Positions 1 through 7,944 of a stretch of DNA of 64,000 bases are shown in pieces. Within the stretch, counting starts at the first letter, position 1. Each line of letters starts with the position of its first letter. The stretch is from CAIQJJ01 sp049325275 (lineage in GTDB: Bacteria; Chloroflexota; Anaerolineae; Anaerolineales; UBA4823): NCBI GenBank assembly GCA_049325275.1, contig JBMOLU010000001.1:434001-498000 (forward strand), in the 5' to 3' direction. The notes beneath the pieces are model-generated. The model worked only from the letters and a program-made list of their open reading frames with translations. It had not been told where the DNA came from and made no database searches. A program made the position numbers and the translations under genes.

Positions 1-215
1 CTAAGCCAAAAGCCACCATTGGGGGTCGCATAGGTGCCGGCAGCAATATCGATGATGCCTCCGTCCGGTATATCCTCAACAGCATCCATCAACGTTGTTC
101 GATCTTCCGGCACTCTTAAAACGGTTGCTTCATATAAAGTCTGTTCCCTGGCGGAAGCTGCATTCGAAAAGATCAAAACTAGCAACAGCGATAAAGTTAA
201 CAAACTCTTTTTCAA
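1..215 (-). CDS. Secreted right-handed beta-helix-type protein, N-terminal part (cut by window edge)
   Basis: The first 71 residues are visible; the rest lies beyond the left edge. It starts with a TTG codon preceded, 5 nt away, by a perfect GGAGGT ribosome site. No ATG fits: the nearby ATG is in a frame that stops after two codons. The protein opens with a clear signal peptide (two Lys, a Leu-rich core, then AASA before ARE). The mature part begins VLRVPEDRTTLMDAVEDIPD, then GG-IIDIAAGTY. That is the usual opening of secreted parallel beta-helix proteins (VPxDxxTIxxAIxxAxxGDxIxVxPGTY), such as pectate-lyase-like or NosD-like repeats. The substrate cannot be told from this fragment. It is 193 bases downstream of the GT-C gene ending at 409 and may have its own transcript. 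Confidence 0.75.
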   Translation of the reverse strand, partial: MKKSLLTLSLLLVLIFSNAASAREQTLYEATVLRVPEDRTTLMDAVEDIPDGGIIDIAAGTYATPNGGFWL

Positions 216-408
216 GCCATACCTCCATACAAATTTTCTAGTTTCGGCTTCCCTGCCTTTGCCGGCTCCATAGGAGACAAACGAACTTCGATCCTTAAGT
301 CGACCAAAGGCAAAAAAGCTTCCGCTACAAAGATTGTAATCGAGGCTTTGTGACGCTTTCCTTAGAGAAAAGATAGATTCTGCAATTGCCCTCGCAGTTT
401 TGTAATCT
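216..408 (-). other. 193-base spacer, one of the longest in the window
   Basis: It lies between the stop of the GT-C gene at 409 and the secreted beta-helix gene. It is more AT-rich than its surroundings. It holds a 6-bp hairpin (ACAAAG / CTTTGT) about 90 bases before the TTG, followed 9 nt later by six T, and a second small hairpin (CTCC-TAT-GGAG) closer to the gene. It could contain a terminator for the long upstream operon and a promoter for the secreted gene. I see no convincing -35/-10 pair. Confidence 0.3.
221..226 (-). promoter_or_regulatory. Ribosome-binding site deciding a TTG start
   Basis: GGAGGT on the minus strand lies 5 nt before the TTG at 215. It is the strongest Shine-Dalgarno match seen in the window and is what fixes the start of the left-edge secreted protein. 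Confidence 0.75.
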
Positions 409-2499
409 TTACTCCCGAATCAAATTCCAGCCCAGCGTCGCCGAACAGAGATCACTCACAGGCCCATTTTCTAGAACATCAACAAAAAAGGCCAGGTAAG
501 AGGAACCGTTCCCTTGAAAAGGCAGCTCAAACGTCGTTTGTGGTGGGAACCGTTTCACGGTTTCCGAATCGAGCATCCTTCCGAAGCCGTCTATCATTCT
601 TACTTCGAGGGATACACCGGCGCAAGCGTCTTCTTTGAAATCTATTGAACCGGCAAGCAGGCCATCATCGGGCGCCACATCGCTGTAGAGGAAAGCAACC
701 GGGGAAACACCCTGATAGGCACCGGGGTTGAAGTCAAAACTGTAGATGCCACCCTGGTAGGATACTCTCGCTCTTCTTGGATCAAGGCTGATCCAATTCA
801 ATTGACTTCCAGGATGAATGCCAACCTGTTTTCTCATGGCATCAAAGGTACGTATAGCCGTTTGCCAGCCAGTGGTTCTTATCCGATGATAGATATGCAG
901 GACCGCACCAGCTTCTAAAGGGAACTGCTCTGGAAGCGCAACGAAATCTTCGGCGAATTCCCATCGTTCTTCGAAGGCATCGACAACGACCTGGACCACT
1001 TGCTGTTCTTCGGGGCGCATGTGAAACTGATAAGGCGTTGTTACAATCACATAGTCCGCTTGTAACAGGAGTTCCAGGGGATAAAAATCGCGCGAATCTG
1101 CCTGAGGCGTTTCCAAAACATTGAGGAGAGGCTGCTCCCAACCATACAGCGCCCGTTCAGCTTTCTGCAAGAGATTAAAGTTCATCAAGTAAGAAGAATC
1201 TGCAACATAAATCGGCGACTGTGGTGAGACGGTAGTGCGTAAAACATCGACCAGATGAACGACGGTGTCATAATTGGGCCGCGTCAAAGGCGGATAGCTG
1301 CGCGGCAATGCAGACCGCAAGGCGGGAAGTATTTCCACATAAGAAAACCCGACATAAGCATTGACGGCCAAGAGAGTGACATAAAGCGCCGAAGCGAGCA
1401 ACAGCAGCAGTCTATGCGCATGGAAGCATCTAAAGATTACAAAAGCCAGCGCAGACAGCCCGGTCAAAACGAAGAACGTCGTATGCAACGTATAGTGAAC
1501 ACCAAACTGGCGAGCAGCGAACGCCCACGTGATAAGAGAAAGACTTCCGACCATTCCCACAAAAAAGATCACCCGTGTTTGCGTCACTTGCAATGCAATA
1601 CTAGCAAAGATTCCCGTTGCAACAAGGAGCCAGATGATCCATCCATACTGAACGAAAAAGTAGTACAAAACATTGCGTGGCGATTCGACGTACGATGCAT
1701 ATAAATCTAAATAGTCAACCGTAAAAGCGCGCTTCAGGAGCGGACGTGCGATCAGCCATAAGGTAACAAATGAAACCGCGCTCGCAGCGAGAACGCGACC
1801 GCACACCATCAGCAAGGCGGACCATGGCTTAATCAGCTTCTGGCGTACTTTTTGGGTAGAGAGCCATCCAAGCTGAAAAGTCAGCGCCAGATAGAAAGCA
1901 GCCACACCATAAGCAAAGTGGCGTCGGAAGAGGATCGCCAAAGCGGTTAATATACCGATCGAAACGATTTGCCACCAAGCTTTCAACTCCAAATCGTAGA
2001 GAGCGATCCACAAAGCGGATAAAATTATCAAAGCGGCCCCGACATCCGGATATCCGCGCAAAGTAGGCGCCCAGGCCAGTGGGTTGACGAGAGCAAGCAG
2101 GGCGGCAAACCAAAAAGTCAGGCGTTTGTGTGTTGCAACCAAGCGGGTGATCAGCGTTGCACAAGCCAGGATATAAGGGAACTGGTATACAATCCCCAAG
2201 CTTAGAACGTACCCCAAGCGGCTGCTTCCAAAAATTTTCACCAAAGGAATCAAGGGTAGTGCGAAAAAGTAGTTATATTCAAGCTCGACAGAATCCCTGA
2301 TCAGGACGAGCGTGCTGCGAGGCGCAGCAAAAAAGCGATGCACGAGATCGATCACCACATCCTGATAGCCCCCCCAGTCAAAGTAATAAAAGAAACGCTC
2401 CTGTTTTACATATATCACCACCCAGGCAACAACGGCAGCAAAAAGAACGGCCAAGAAAAATATGTCGTAAAGCCAGTGTTTACGGATAGTGTTTCGCAT
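409..2499 (-). CDS. Polytopic GT-C-type membrane glycosyltransferase (ArnT/PMT-like)
   Basis: 696 residues. There is an N-terminal membrane segment (about residues 9-30), then a loop with FDWGGYQD that supplies acidic residues in the position where GT-C enzymes keep their catalytic Asp. About ten further hydrophobic segments run to about residue 400, followed by a mainly soluble C-terminal region of nearly 300 residues. This matches the general plan of GT39/ArnT-like enzymes, which move a sugar from a polyprenyl phosphate donor to an acceptor on the outer face of the membrane. No donor or acceptor can be assigned. It is the last glycosyltransferase of the cluster, 63 bases after the GT2 gene upstream. 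The long soluble tail is larger than in most of the other GT-C proteins here. Confidence 0.7.
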   Translation of the reverse strand: MRNTIRKHWLYDIFFLAVLFAAVVAWVVIYVKQERFFYYFDWGGYQDVVIDLVHRFFAAPRSTLVLIRDSVELEYNYFFALPLIPLVKIFGSSRLGYVLSLGIVYQFPYILACATLITRLVATHKRLTFWFAALLALVNPLAWAPTLRGYPDVGAALIILSALWIALYDLELKAWWQIVSIGILTALAILFRRHFAYGVAAFYLALTFQLGWLSTQKVRQKLIKPWSALLMVCGRVLAASAVSFVTLWLIARPLLKRAFTVDYLDLYASYVESPRNVLYYFFVQYGWIIWLLVATGIFASIALQVTQTRVIFFVGMVGSLSLITWAFAARQFGVHYTLHTTFFVLTGLSALAFVIFRCFHAHRLLLLLASALYVTLLAVNAYVGFSYVEILPALRSALPRSYPPLTRPNYDTVVHLVDVLRTTVSPQSPIYVADSSYLMNFNLLQKAERALYGWEQPLLNVLETPQADSRDFYPLELLLQADYVIVTTPYQFHMRPEEQQVVQVVVDAFEERWEFAEDFVALPEQFPLEAGAVLHIYHRIRTTGWQTAIRTFDAMRKQVGIHPGSQLNWISLDPRRARVSYQGGIYSFDFNPGAYQGVSPVAFLYSDVAPDDGLLAGSIDFKEDACAGVSLEVRMIDGFGRMLDSETVKRFPPQTTFELPFQGNGSSYLAFFVDVLENGPVSDLCSATLGWNLIRE

Positions 2500-2518
2500 C
2501 GATTTTTATCCTGGGTTG

Positions 2519-2558
2519 CGCTTGCAGGTTCACAACGTGCGTAAAAACGTCGCAAGCG
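2519..2558. repeat. 7-bp inverted repeat in the spacer between two genes
   Basis: CGCTTGC (2519-2525) and GCAAGCG (2552-2558) are perfectly complementary around a 26-base loop. No T-run follows on the minus strand, so it is not a classic terminator. It may be a decayed copy of the palindromic repeats seen elsewhere in the window. Confidence 0.35.
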
Positions 2559-2562
2559 GCGG

Positions 2563-3660
2563 CTAAAACATCCCCAGATGGAACCCCTCTGGCAAGTGAA
2601 CTTTCATCCGGCCAGCGTCCTTCATAAATTCCTTTAGCGCAGGCAGCAGATAGGCGTTAAGGTGTTGGCTGCGCACAGACAGTTTATGTGCAGGGTCAGT
2701 AAAAACCGCATCCATCAAGCCATCATAAACAAAGTAGTCCAAAACCTGAAGATACAGCCTATCCAACAAAGGTTGTTCATACCACTCGTAAAAACTGACC
2801 AGATGGCAGGCTAACAACTCAACACGCGCCAGGTTGTCTGGGGAAGGCAACGAGGAACTTCTCGACGTGCGCCGGGCGATACTTTCCACCCGTTGATAGA
2901 CGACACGAAAAGCCGGCAAACGCCGAATACCGGGGTGTGCATGCACCAACCTTTCAATCATTTGCCCCGCGCTGCGCTGTCGGCGAGAGAAACTCCAAAT
3001 GTTATGGTAGTGGTAATGGTAGGCTTGTGGCGTCTGATCGTAAATAATTTTCAGGCCACGTTGCGACAGGCGGTAGCTTAACTCCACATCTTCGAATGCG
3101 GCATAGGGGAAACCGGTATCGAACCATTTCGCTTCAGCTTTCAAAAAATCCGTTTTAAGCGAGATATTGGATGTATAGAAGTGGCGAAAATCGTATACTC
3201 GACCGTGTTTCAGAAAGTGATAGCTGAACTGCTGCGCACCCACCCCATCAATATGTTCCATTAGCGTGTTCACCGGTGCATCGGACGGCCAGAGCGATAG
3301 CCCTAAAATCGCGGCGTCCCTGGCTGAATGGATCTGATGGGCCAACAAATGCCGGTGAAGGAAGTCCTCTCCAGGCAGAATATCATCACCCACAAACACA
3401 GTCAGGGGGGCGCTCACCCGTTCAATTCCCCGGTTGCGCGCCGCAGCCGGACCCTGGTTGCGCTCCTGCCTTAGAGTGCTCAAGCGATAATTCTGGGGGC
3501 GATAACCTGCCAACAGTTGAAACGTACCATCGTTGGATGCATCATCAATGGCAATCACCTCAAAGGGGATTTTCCCTTGCTGACGATCGTAGGCATCCAA
3601 CACACGACAGAGATCATACGCCCGGTTATAACACGGCATGACGACGCTGATAGCAGTCAT
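2563..3660 (-). CDS. Family 2 glycosyltransferase (GT-A)
   Basis: 365 residues. The N-terminal 220 residues are a GT-A domain: VVMPCYNRA at residues 6-14, IDDASNDGT (first donor-site Asp region) near 38, QGPAAARNRG near 70, then FVGDDI in place of the usual DxD/DDD. The C-terminal 140 residues are alpha-helical and have no membrane segment, so the enzyme is likely cytoplasmic and adds one sugar to a nascent lipid-linked glycan. The ATG overlaps the stop of the upstream GT2 gene by 4 bp (ATGA), so the two are probably translationally coupled. The sugar specificity cannot be read from sequence. Confidence 0.85.
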   Translation of the reverse strand: MTAISVVMPCYNRAYDLCRVLDAYDRQQGKIPFEVIAIDDASNDGTFQLLAGYRPQNYRLSTLRQERNQGPAAARNRGIERVSAPLTVFVGDDILPGEDFLHRHLLAHQIHSARDAAILGLSLWPSDAPVNTLMEHIDGVGAQQFSYHFLKHGRVYDFRHFYTSNISLKTDFLKAEAKWFDTGFPYAAFEDVELSYRLSQRGLKIIYDQTPQAYHYHYHNIWSFSRRQRSAGQMIERLVHAHPGIRRLPAFRVVYQRVESIARRTSRSSSLPSPDNLARVELLACHLVSFYEWYEQPLLDRLYLQVLDYFVYDGLMDAVFTDPAHKLSVRSQHLNAYLLPALKEFMKDAGRMKVHLPEGFHLGMF

Positions 3661-4676
3661 AAGCGTAAACAGTTCTTCAACTGGTGTAAACGGTGCCTGA
3701 GCCTGTCACCCCACGGTAGCTTTTCGTCCCCCCGTACCGTGAGCTGCGAGGCGATAAAGTCAATGAACTGCTGGCGTACATTGTCCTGTGGGTCCAACAG
3801 TTGGAGCGCCAGGAGAATGTTCTCATGCAAACGGTACGCCAGTAGGACGCTCAAAGCACGCTCGCATCCCGCCACATGGATAGAATACAGCAACTGATCG
3901 GTACGCCAGGCAGGATTCTCATTCGTAAAACCCAAAGCTGCAGCTTGCTCGGGCAAGTGAATCGCCAAAGTCCAACAAATCTCAAAAACCATTGCTGCCT
4001 GGTTCTCGCGGATGGTGTTTTTGCCATGCAAACGGTAACGCATGAGCGGTTCCGGCAGGAGCAGCAACTTGCCGCGGTTGGCCAGCCGCAGGGCAAAATC
4101 CCAATCGTGAACGTAACGCAGCGGGCGGAAATCGCCGACCTGCTCGAAAAGGCGGCGCGGAAAGATGAAGTTACTGGTGGTCGCGTAATAGTTTTCGGTC
4201 AGCAGGGCGGCATGCAAGTCATCTCCGGAACGAAAGCTGCGCCCTTCATCTTCCAGCGGCCAGGGAGGACAGTCGTGGTAGCCGTGCTTGACCCCCAGGG
4301 TTCTGCCCTGATCGTCGATGATTTCGATGTGCGAACCCGCCAGCGCGCCGGCCGGTTCGGCCTTCATGGCAGCCAAGAGTTTTTCCAGGCGGCCAGGAAG
4401 GTAAACGTCATCGGAATTGAGCACGGCCAAGTATTCACCCGTCGCCGTATGCAGGCCCCGGTTGATGGCAACATGCGCCCCCTGGTTTGACTGTGAGATC
4501 ACCTTCAGACGCGGGTCAGCGAACTTCTGCAAAATCTCCAGGCTGTTATCGCCCGAACCATCGTCGACGACGATCAACTCCAGATCCTGGTGCGTTTGTG
4601 ACAGCACGCTTCGGACGGCTTCGCCGAGATAAGCGGCATGATTGTACGAGGGAATGACGACAGAAACTTCCGGCAT
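3657..4676 (-). CDS. Family 2 glycosyltransferase (GT-A)
   Basis: 339 residues. Typical GT2 N-terminus: VVIPSYNHAAYLGEAVRSVL at about residues 6-25, VVDDGSGDNS near 36, QGAHVAINRG near 66, and LNSDDVYLP (DxD-like metal site) near 88. YVHDWDFALRLA near 188 is the usual acceptor-side ED/DxD motif. The C-terminal part is a helical tail with no transmembrane segment. It sits 1 base after the large multi-domain transferase upstream and overlaps the next gene by 4 bp, so it is inside a tightly coupled transferase run downstream of Wzm/Wzt. Confidence 0.85.
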   Translation of the reverse strand: MPEVSVVIPSYNHAAYLGEAVRSVLSQTHQDLELIVVDDGSGDNSLEILQKFADPRLKVISQSNQGAHVAINRGLHTATGEYLAVLNSDDVYLPGRLEKLLAAMKAEPAGALAGSHIEIIDDQGRTLGVKHGYHDCPPWPLEDEGRSFRSGDDLHAALLTENYYATTSNFIFPRRLFEQVGDFRPLRYVHDWDFALRLANRGKLLLLPEPLMRYRLHGKNTIRENQAAMVFEICWTLAIHLPEQAAALGFTNENPAWRTDQLLYSIHVAGCERALSVLLAYRLHENILLALQLLDPQDNVRQQFIDFIASQLTVRGDEKLPWGDRLRHRLHQLKNCLRL

Positions 4677-4677
4677 G

Positions 4678-7600
4678 TCACTTTCCTAACAAAACCCGGC
4701 GATACTTTTCGGCGATCACATCCATGCCATAGTGCACCAGGAACTTCCGGCGAATATCCTGTGGAAGCGGCGGGAGTTGCAGCATCTGAAGCACACCCTT
4801 CATCATACCGGCGACGTCGCCCAACTGCGAGACGAGCACCCCACCACCGGTGTTGGCCAACACATCGCGGTTGTTGCCGACATCGGTTACCACGACCGGT
4901 TTGCCCATGATCTGCGCTTCGGAAACAATCAGCGGCATGCCTTCGAATTCCGACGGCAAGATCAACACGTCCGTAACGGCCAGTACATCGCTAATCGGCC
5001 GGTAAAAACCGCGCCGCAAAATATTGGTCGAGTTACACCGGGCAATCTGTTCGTCCACGGCCGCTGCCAGGGGGCCGTCGCCGGCGATCAGGAAGAAAAC
5101 GGATGCATCGCCCTGCATACGGCGCGCCAGTTCGACCACATCCATGGGGCGTTTTTGCGGATGCAGGCGGGATGCAAACGTGACCACCTTGGGGCCTGCC
5201 GGCAGGCCGAGCTTCTCTTTGATGGCAAAAACACGTTCCGGCGAATACGATTCGGGATCGAGCGGCCGGGCATCGATTCCGTGCGCCACCTGGTGCACCT
5301 TCTCTGCCGCCATGCCACGCGCCTGGTAAGCCTGGCAGATTTTGGCATTGGCCCCGATACAGGCGTCCAGGTTTGCCACCACCTGGTCGTCGTAACGATT
5401 GATCCAACCGACTTGCGAGTCGTACACCTGATCAGTGGTACGGATTTCGGGGTGACGGGCTTTGATCGTCCCCAAAACATCATAAGCCCAGGGCGTGCCG
5501 CTAGCAAGGTAAAAGCCAGCCGGACGAAAGCGCGTCACCAGATATTCGAAGAACGAAAGGCGCAAATCGGAAGCCAAAAAATCTTCCGTCTGGTAAACGT
5601 AAGGGGTCAGCGCCCGAAATGATTCTGCCAGTGTGCCCAACGACGGATCGATCGCATCCACACTGAGAACGACAAAACGTATTTGCCCCTGCAAGTACTC
5701 GATCAGGTTCAAGTGGAGTTGTTCGGCCCCACCAACGGCCAAAAACGGAAATACTACGATCACCGTCGGGCGCTCGTCCTGTTCAAAATGAACCGGCAAG
5801 GCCGTATTCACCGACTGCACCCTATGGGTGAGCGGCTCCCAGGGGAATGCGCTCCCTGCTGGGCGTCCGAGAACGTAACGGCCGTCGGCGGCAACGTCAA
5901 CATTTCCCAGTGCAGTTTCCATGGGATAGGCCATGTGGACTTCCGGGTCGGCCGTGGTGTGGGTAAGCAGCTTCCCGACCACATCAGGCTGAGAGAGACC
6001 TGCCAGCCGATCGGCAAGGTCAAGCGAAAAATCGCTGCGTACATATTTCTTACAAACCACCTGGCGGAAGAAAGGCGTCAGGCGGCAGCCCGGCAAAAGG
6101 GAACGGTGCAAGTGACGCAGCGGCCAATCGAGCGGGCCGCGGGCGTTTACGGTAAAAGCCAGTTTTTCACTCGCCAGCGCAAGTTGGTTGGCTTCGAGAT
6201 AGGTCTCGCTTTGCAGCAACAGATCGTTGCAGGCGAAGCAGAGATACGGCCCGCTCAGGCCACAGCACAGCGCTTCCAGGTCGGGGGCATCCCAACGGCC
6301 AGGCTCACCCGTCAAAGACTCGGCGATCCCCTTAACGCTGTCCCACGCCACCACCTGCACGTCCCGGCAAGTCTGGCGTGCCGCCCAGGCCAGCACGGCT
6401 GCTTCATCCAACGGCAGCAGGAAAGGGTTGCGTTCGACAAGCACGTGAACGGTCGCATTTTCCAACGCTGCGCCGTCTTCCACGACCAGCTTCAAGGGCG
6501 AGCGTTCGACAGGAATATCGGCAAAGCGCTCCGGCACCAGGCGGCGGAGAACGGGATCGAGCAAACGATGCTTGAGGCGGAAAGCCAGTCCGGCCATGCC
6601 GCCCAAAGCCTGCGCGCGGCGGCTGCCGGAGGGAGCCAGCTTCAAACGAAAGGCATCGGCCAGCTTGAAAAAGCGCCAGCCGGGGCTGAGCAAATCTTCC
6701 TGCGCCTGTTCCCACCGGGTACGCAATGCGGTGTGCTCTTGCTGCAGGATTGACAGCCGTTTCTCCAGTTGCGTGAGATTTTCTTGCTGCTGCTGTAACT
6801 GCTGCCGATCGGCTTGATTCCAGGCCAGGAATTTCTCCGCCAGGAAATAATGATGGGAAGGCGGCGCGACTGGCCGGCAGGAGTCAACCAAACGGCGCAT
6901 TTCGGCTTCCCACACGGTTCCCTGCGAAGAAAGCAGCCACTTGTGGCGTACGGTTTCCTGAGCAGCCCGGCCCATCTGCCGGCGCAGTTCGTCGTTCTCG
7001 ATCAGGGCAACCAGGTGGGCCAACCACGGATCGAGACCGTCCGCCAGCAGGCCATCCTGCCCCGGGGTGATGACATCGGCATACGGGGGCAGGTTGCTGT
7101 ACACACCCGGCACGCCCAGGGCACTGTACTCCAAGAACTTAATCGCACTCTTACAGCGGTTGAAAGCGCTATCCTGCAAGGGTGCGATAAAAAGATCACA
7201 CTGTTGCCGCGCGAAATAAGCGGCAAACTGCGCATATTCCACCAGGCCGACGTCGAACGTTTGCACGTTGGAGCGCCCGGCCAGTTCTGGAGGCGCAGCA
7301 ATGCCCCATAAACGCAACAGCAGGCGCTCGCCGTAGCGATCGAGCAGCCCGGCCAACAACGGGGCAAGCATAGCCAGGTCGGGAACGTGGCTGGCAGAAC
7401 CGAGATAGCCGATCACCAGCGGGCGGCTATCTTTCATCGCATCCTGCGTAAGATGGGGACGCAGCGGCCAAAGAGCATCCAAAAGATAGTTCGGTAAGAC
7501 GGATACCCGTGGATTAAAGGCGCGCAGGTAGGCAGCCAGCGGCTGCGTGGTACAGGTCACAGCATCGGCCTGGGCAATCGCCGCCAGGATGGCCGCACGG

Positions 7601-7944
7601 CGCGGAAGAAAATGAGCAACGCCGGGATGTTCTTCAGGAAGTTCGGTGAGCAGGTCGTCGATTTCGTAGATGACCGGCTTGTGGTGAAGGCGAGCGGCGG
7701 CCAACACCTGATGGTACACGTCCACGTGGGCAGGAAAATCGCGCTGGATGAGCACGGCATCTGCGCATTCTACGGTCTCAAGCAACACCTTCATCCGGTG
7801 TTCTTCCCAGGCAACGCCCGCGAGCACCTGCCACCCGGCCGCCTGCGCCGGGGCCTTCACCCGCAGGACGGGGCACACGTGCTCGGGAACGTCGCTGGCA
7901 AAGTGGGCCAACACCAGGGGCCTTTCAGGAAATGAAGAGGTCAT
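4678..7944 (-). CDS. Large three-part glycosyltransferase: GT-B domain, coiled coil, GT2-like remnant, GT4
   Basis: About 1088 residues from the ATG at 7944 (an ATG at 7953 is the alternative). Longer readings would run deep into the preceding gene. Residues 1-370 look like a GT-B/GT4-like domain ending in KFLEYSALGVPGVYS, the usual donor-site helix. Residues 375-425 form a Gln/Glu-rich coiled coil. A middle part (about 430-700) has VLVERNPFLLP and resembles a degenerate GT2 domain. Residues 720-1088 are a clear GT4 domain: GGAEQLHLNL (Gly-rich acceptor loop), FASRLHPQKRP, and the EFEGMPLIVSEAQ (E-x7-E) motif near 1000. It overlaps the preceding GT2 gene by 20 bases. It may add more than one sugar to the exported chain. 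Confidence 0.8.
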   Translation of the reverse strand: MTSSFPERPLVLAHFASDVPEHVCPVLRVKAPAQAAGWQVLAGVAWEEHRMKVLLETVECADAVLIQRDFPAHVDVYHQVLAAARLHHKPVIYEIDDLLTELPEEHPGVAHFLPRRAAILAAIAQADAVTCTTQPLAAYLRAFNPRVSVLPNYLLDALWPLRPHLTQDAMKDSRPLVIGYLGSASHVPDLAMLAPLLAGLLDRYGERLLLRLWGIAAPPELAGRSNVQTFDVGLVEYAQFAAYFARQQCDLFIAPLQDSAFNRCKSAIKFLEYSALGVPGVYSNLPPYADVITPGQDGLLADGLDPWLAHLVALIENDELRRQMGRAAQETVRHKWLLSSQGTVWEAEMRRLVDSCRPVAPPSHHYFLAEKFLAWNQADRQQLQQQQENLTQLEKRLSILQQEHTALRTRWEQAQEDLLSPGWRFFKLADAFRLKLAPSGSRRAQALGGMAGLAFRLKHRLLDPVLRRLVPERFADIPVERSPLKLVVEDGAALENATVHVLVERNPFLLPLDEAAVLAWAARQTCRDVQVVAWDSVKGIAESLTGEPGRWDAPDLEALCCGLSGPYLCFACNDLLLQSETYLEANQLALASEKLAFTVNARGPLDWPLRHLHRSLLPGCRLTPFFRQVVCKKYVRSDFSLDLADRLAGLSQPDVVGKLLTHTTADPEVHMAYPMETALGNVDVAADGRYVLGRPAGSAFPWEPLTHRVQSVNTALPVHFEQDERPTVIVVFPFLAVGGAEQLHLNLIEYLQGQIRFVVLSVDAIDPSLGTLAESFRALTPYVYQTEDFLASDLRLSFFEYLVTRFRPAGFYLASGTPWAYDVLGTIKARHPEIRTTDQVYDSQVGWINRYDDQVVANLDACIGANAKICQAYQARGMAAEKVHQVAHGIDARPLDPESYSPERVFAIKEKLGLPAGPKVVTFASRLHPQKRPMDVVELARRMQGDASVFFLIAGDGPLAAAVDEQIARCNSTNILRRGFYRPISDVLAVTDVLILPSEFEGMPLIVSEAQIMGKPVVVTDVGNNRDVLANTGGGVLVSQLGDVAGMMKGVLQMLQLPPLPQDIRRKFLVHYGMDVIAEKYRRVLLGK

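Noticed and set aside
34..273. A 79-codon plus-strand frame at the left edge
   Set aside because: It is antisense to the secreted beta-helix gene, which has a signal peptide and a perfect ribosome site.
216..408. A c-di-GMP-I (GEMM) riboswitch before the left-edge secreted gene
   Set aside because: On the minus strand the order AGGGCAA, ACAAAGCC, GTAGCGG is suggestive, but the core GACGCAAAGCC is poorly matched and the required P2/P3 stems and tetraloop do not form. A covariance search would decide.
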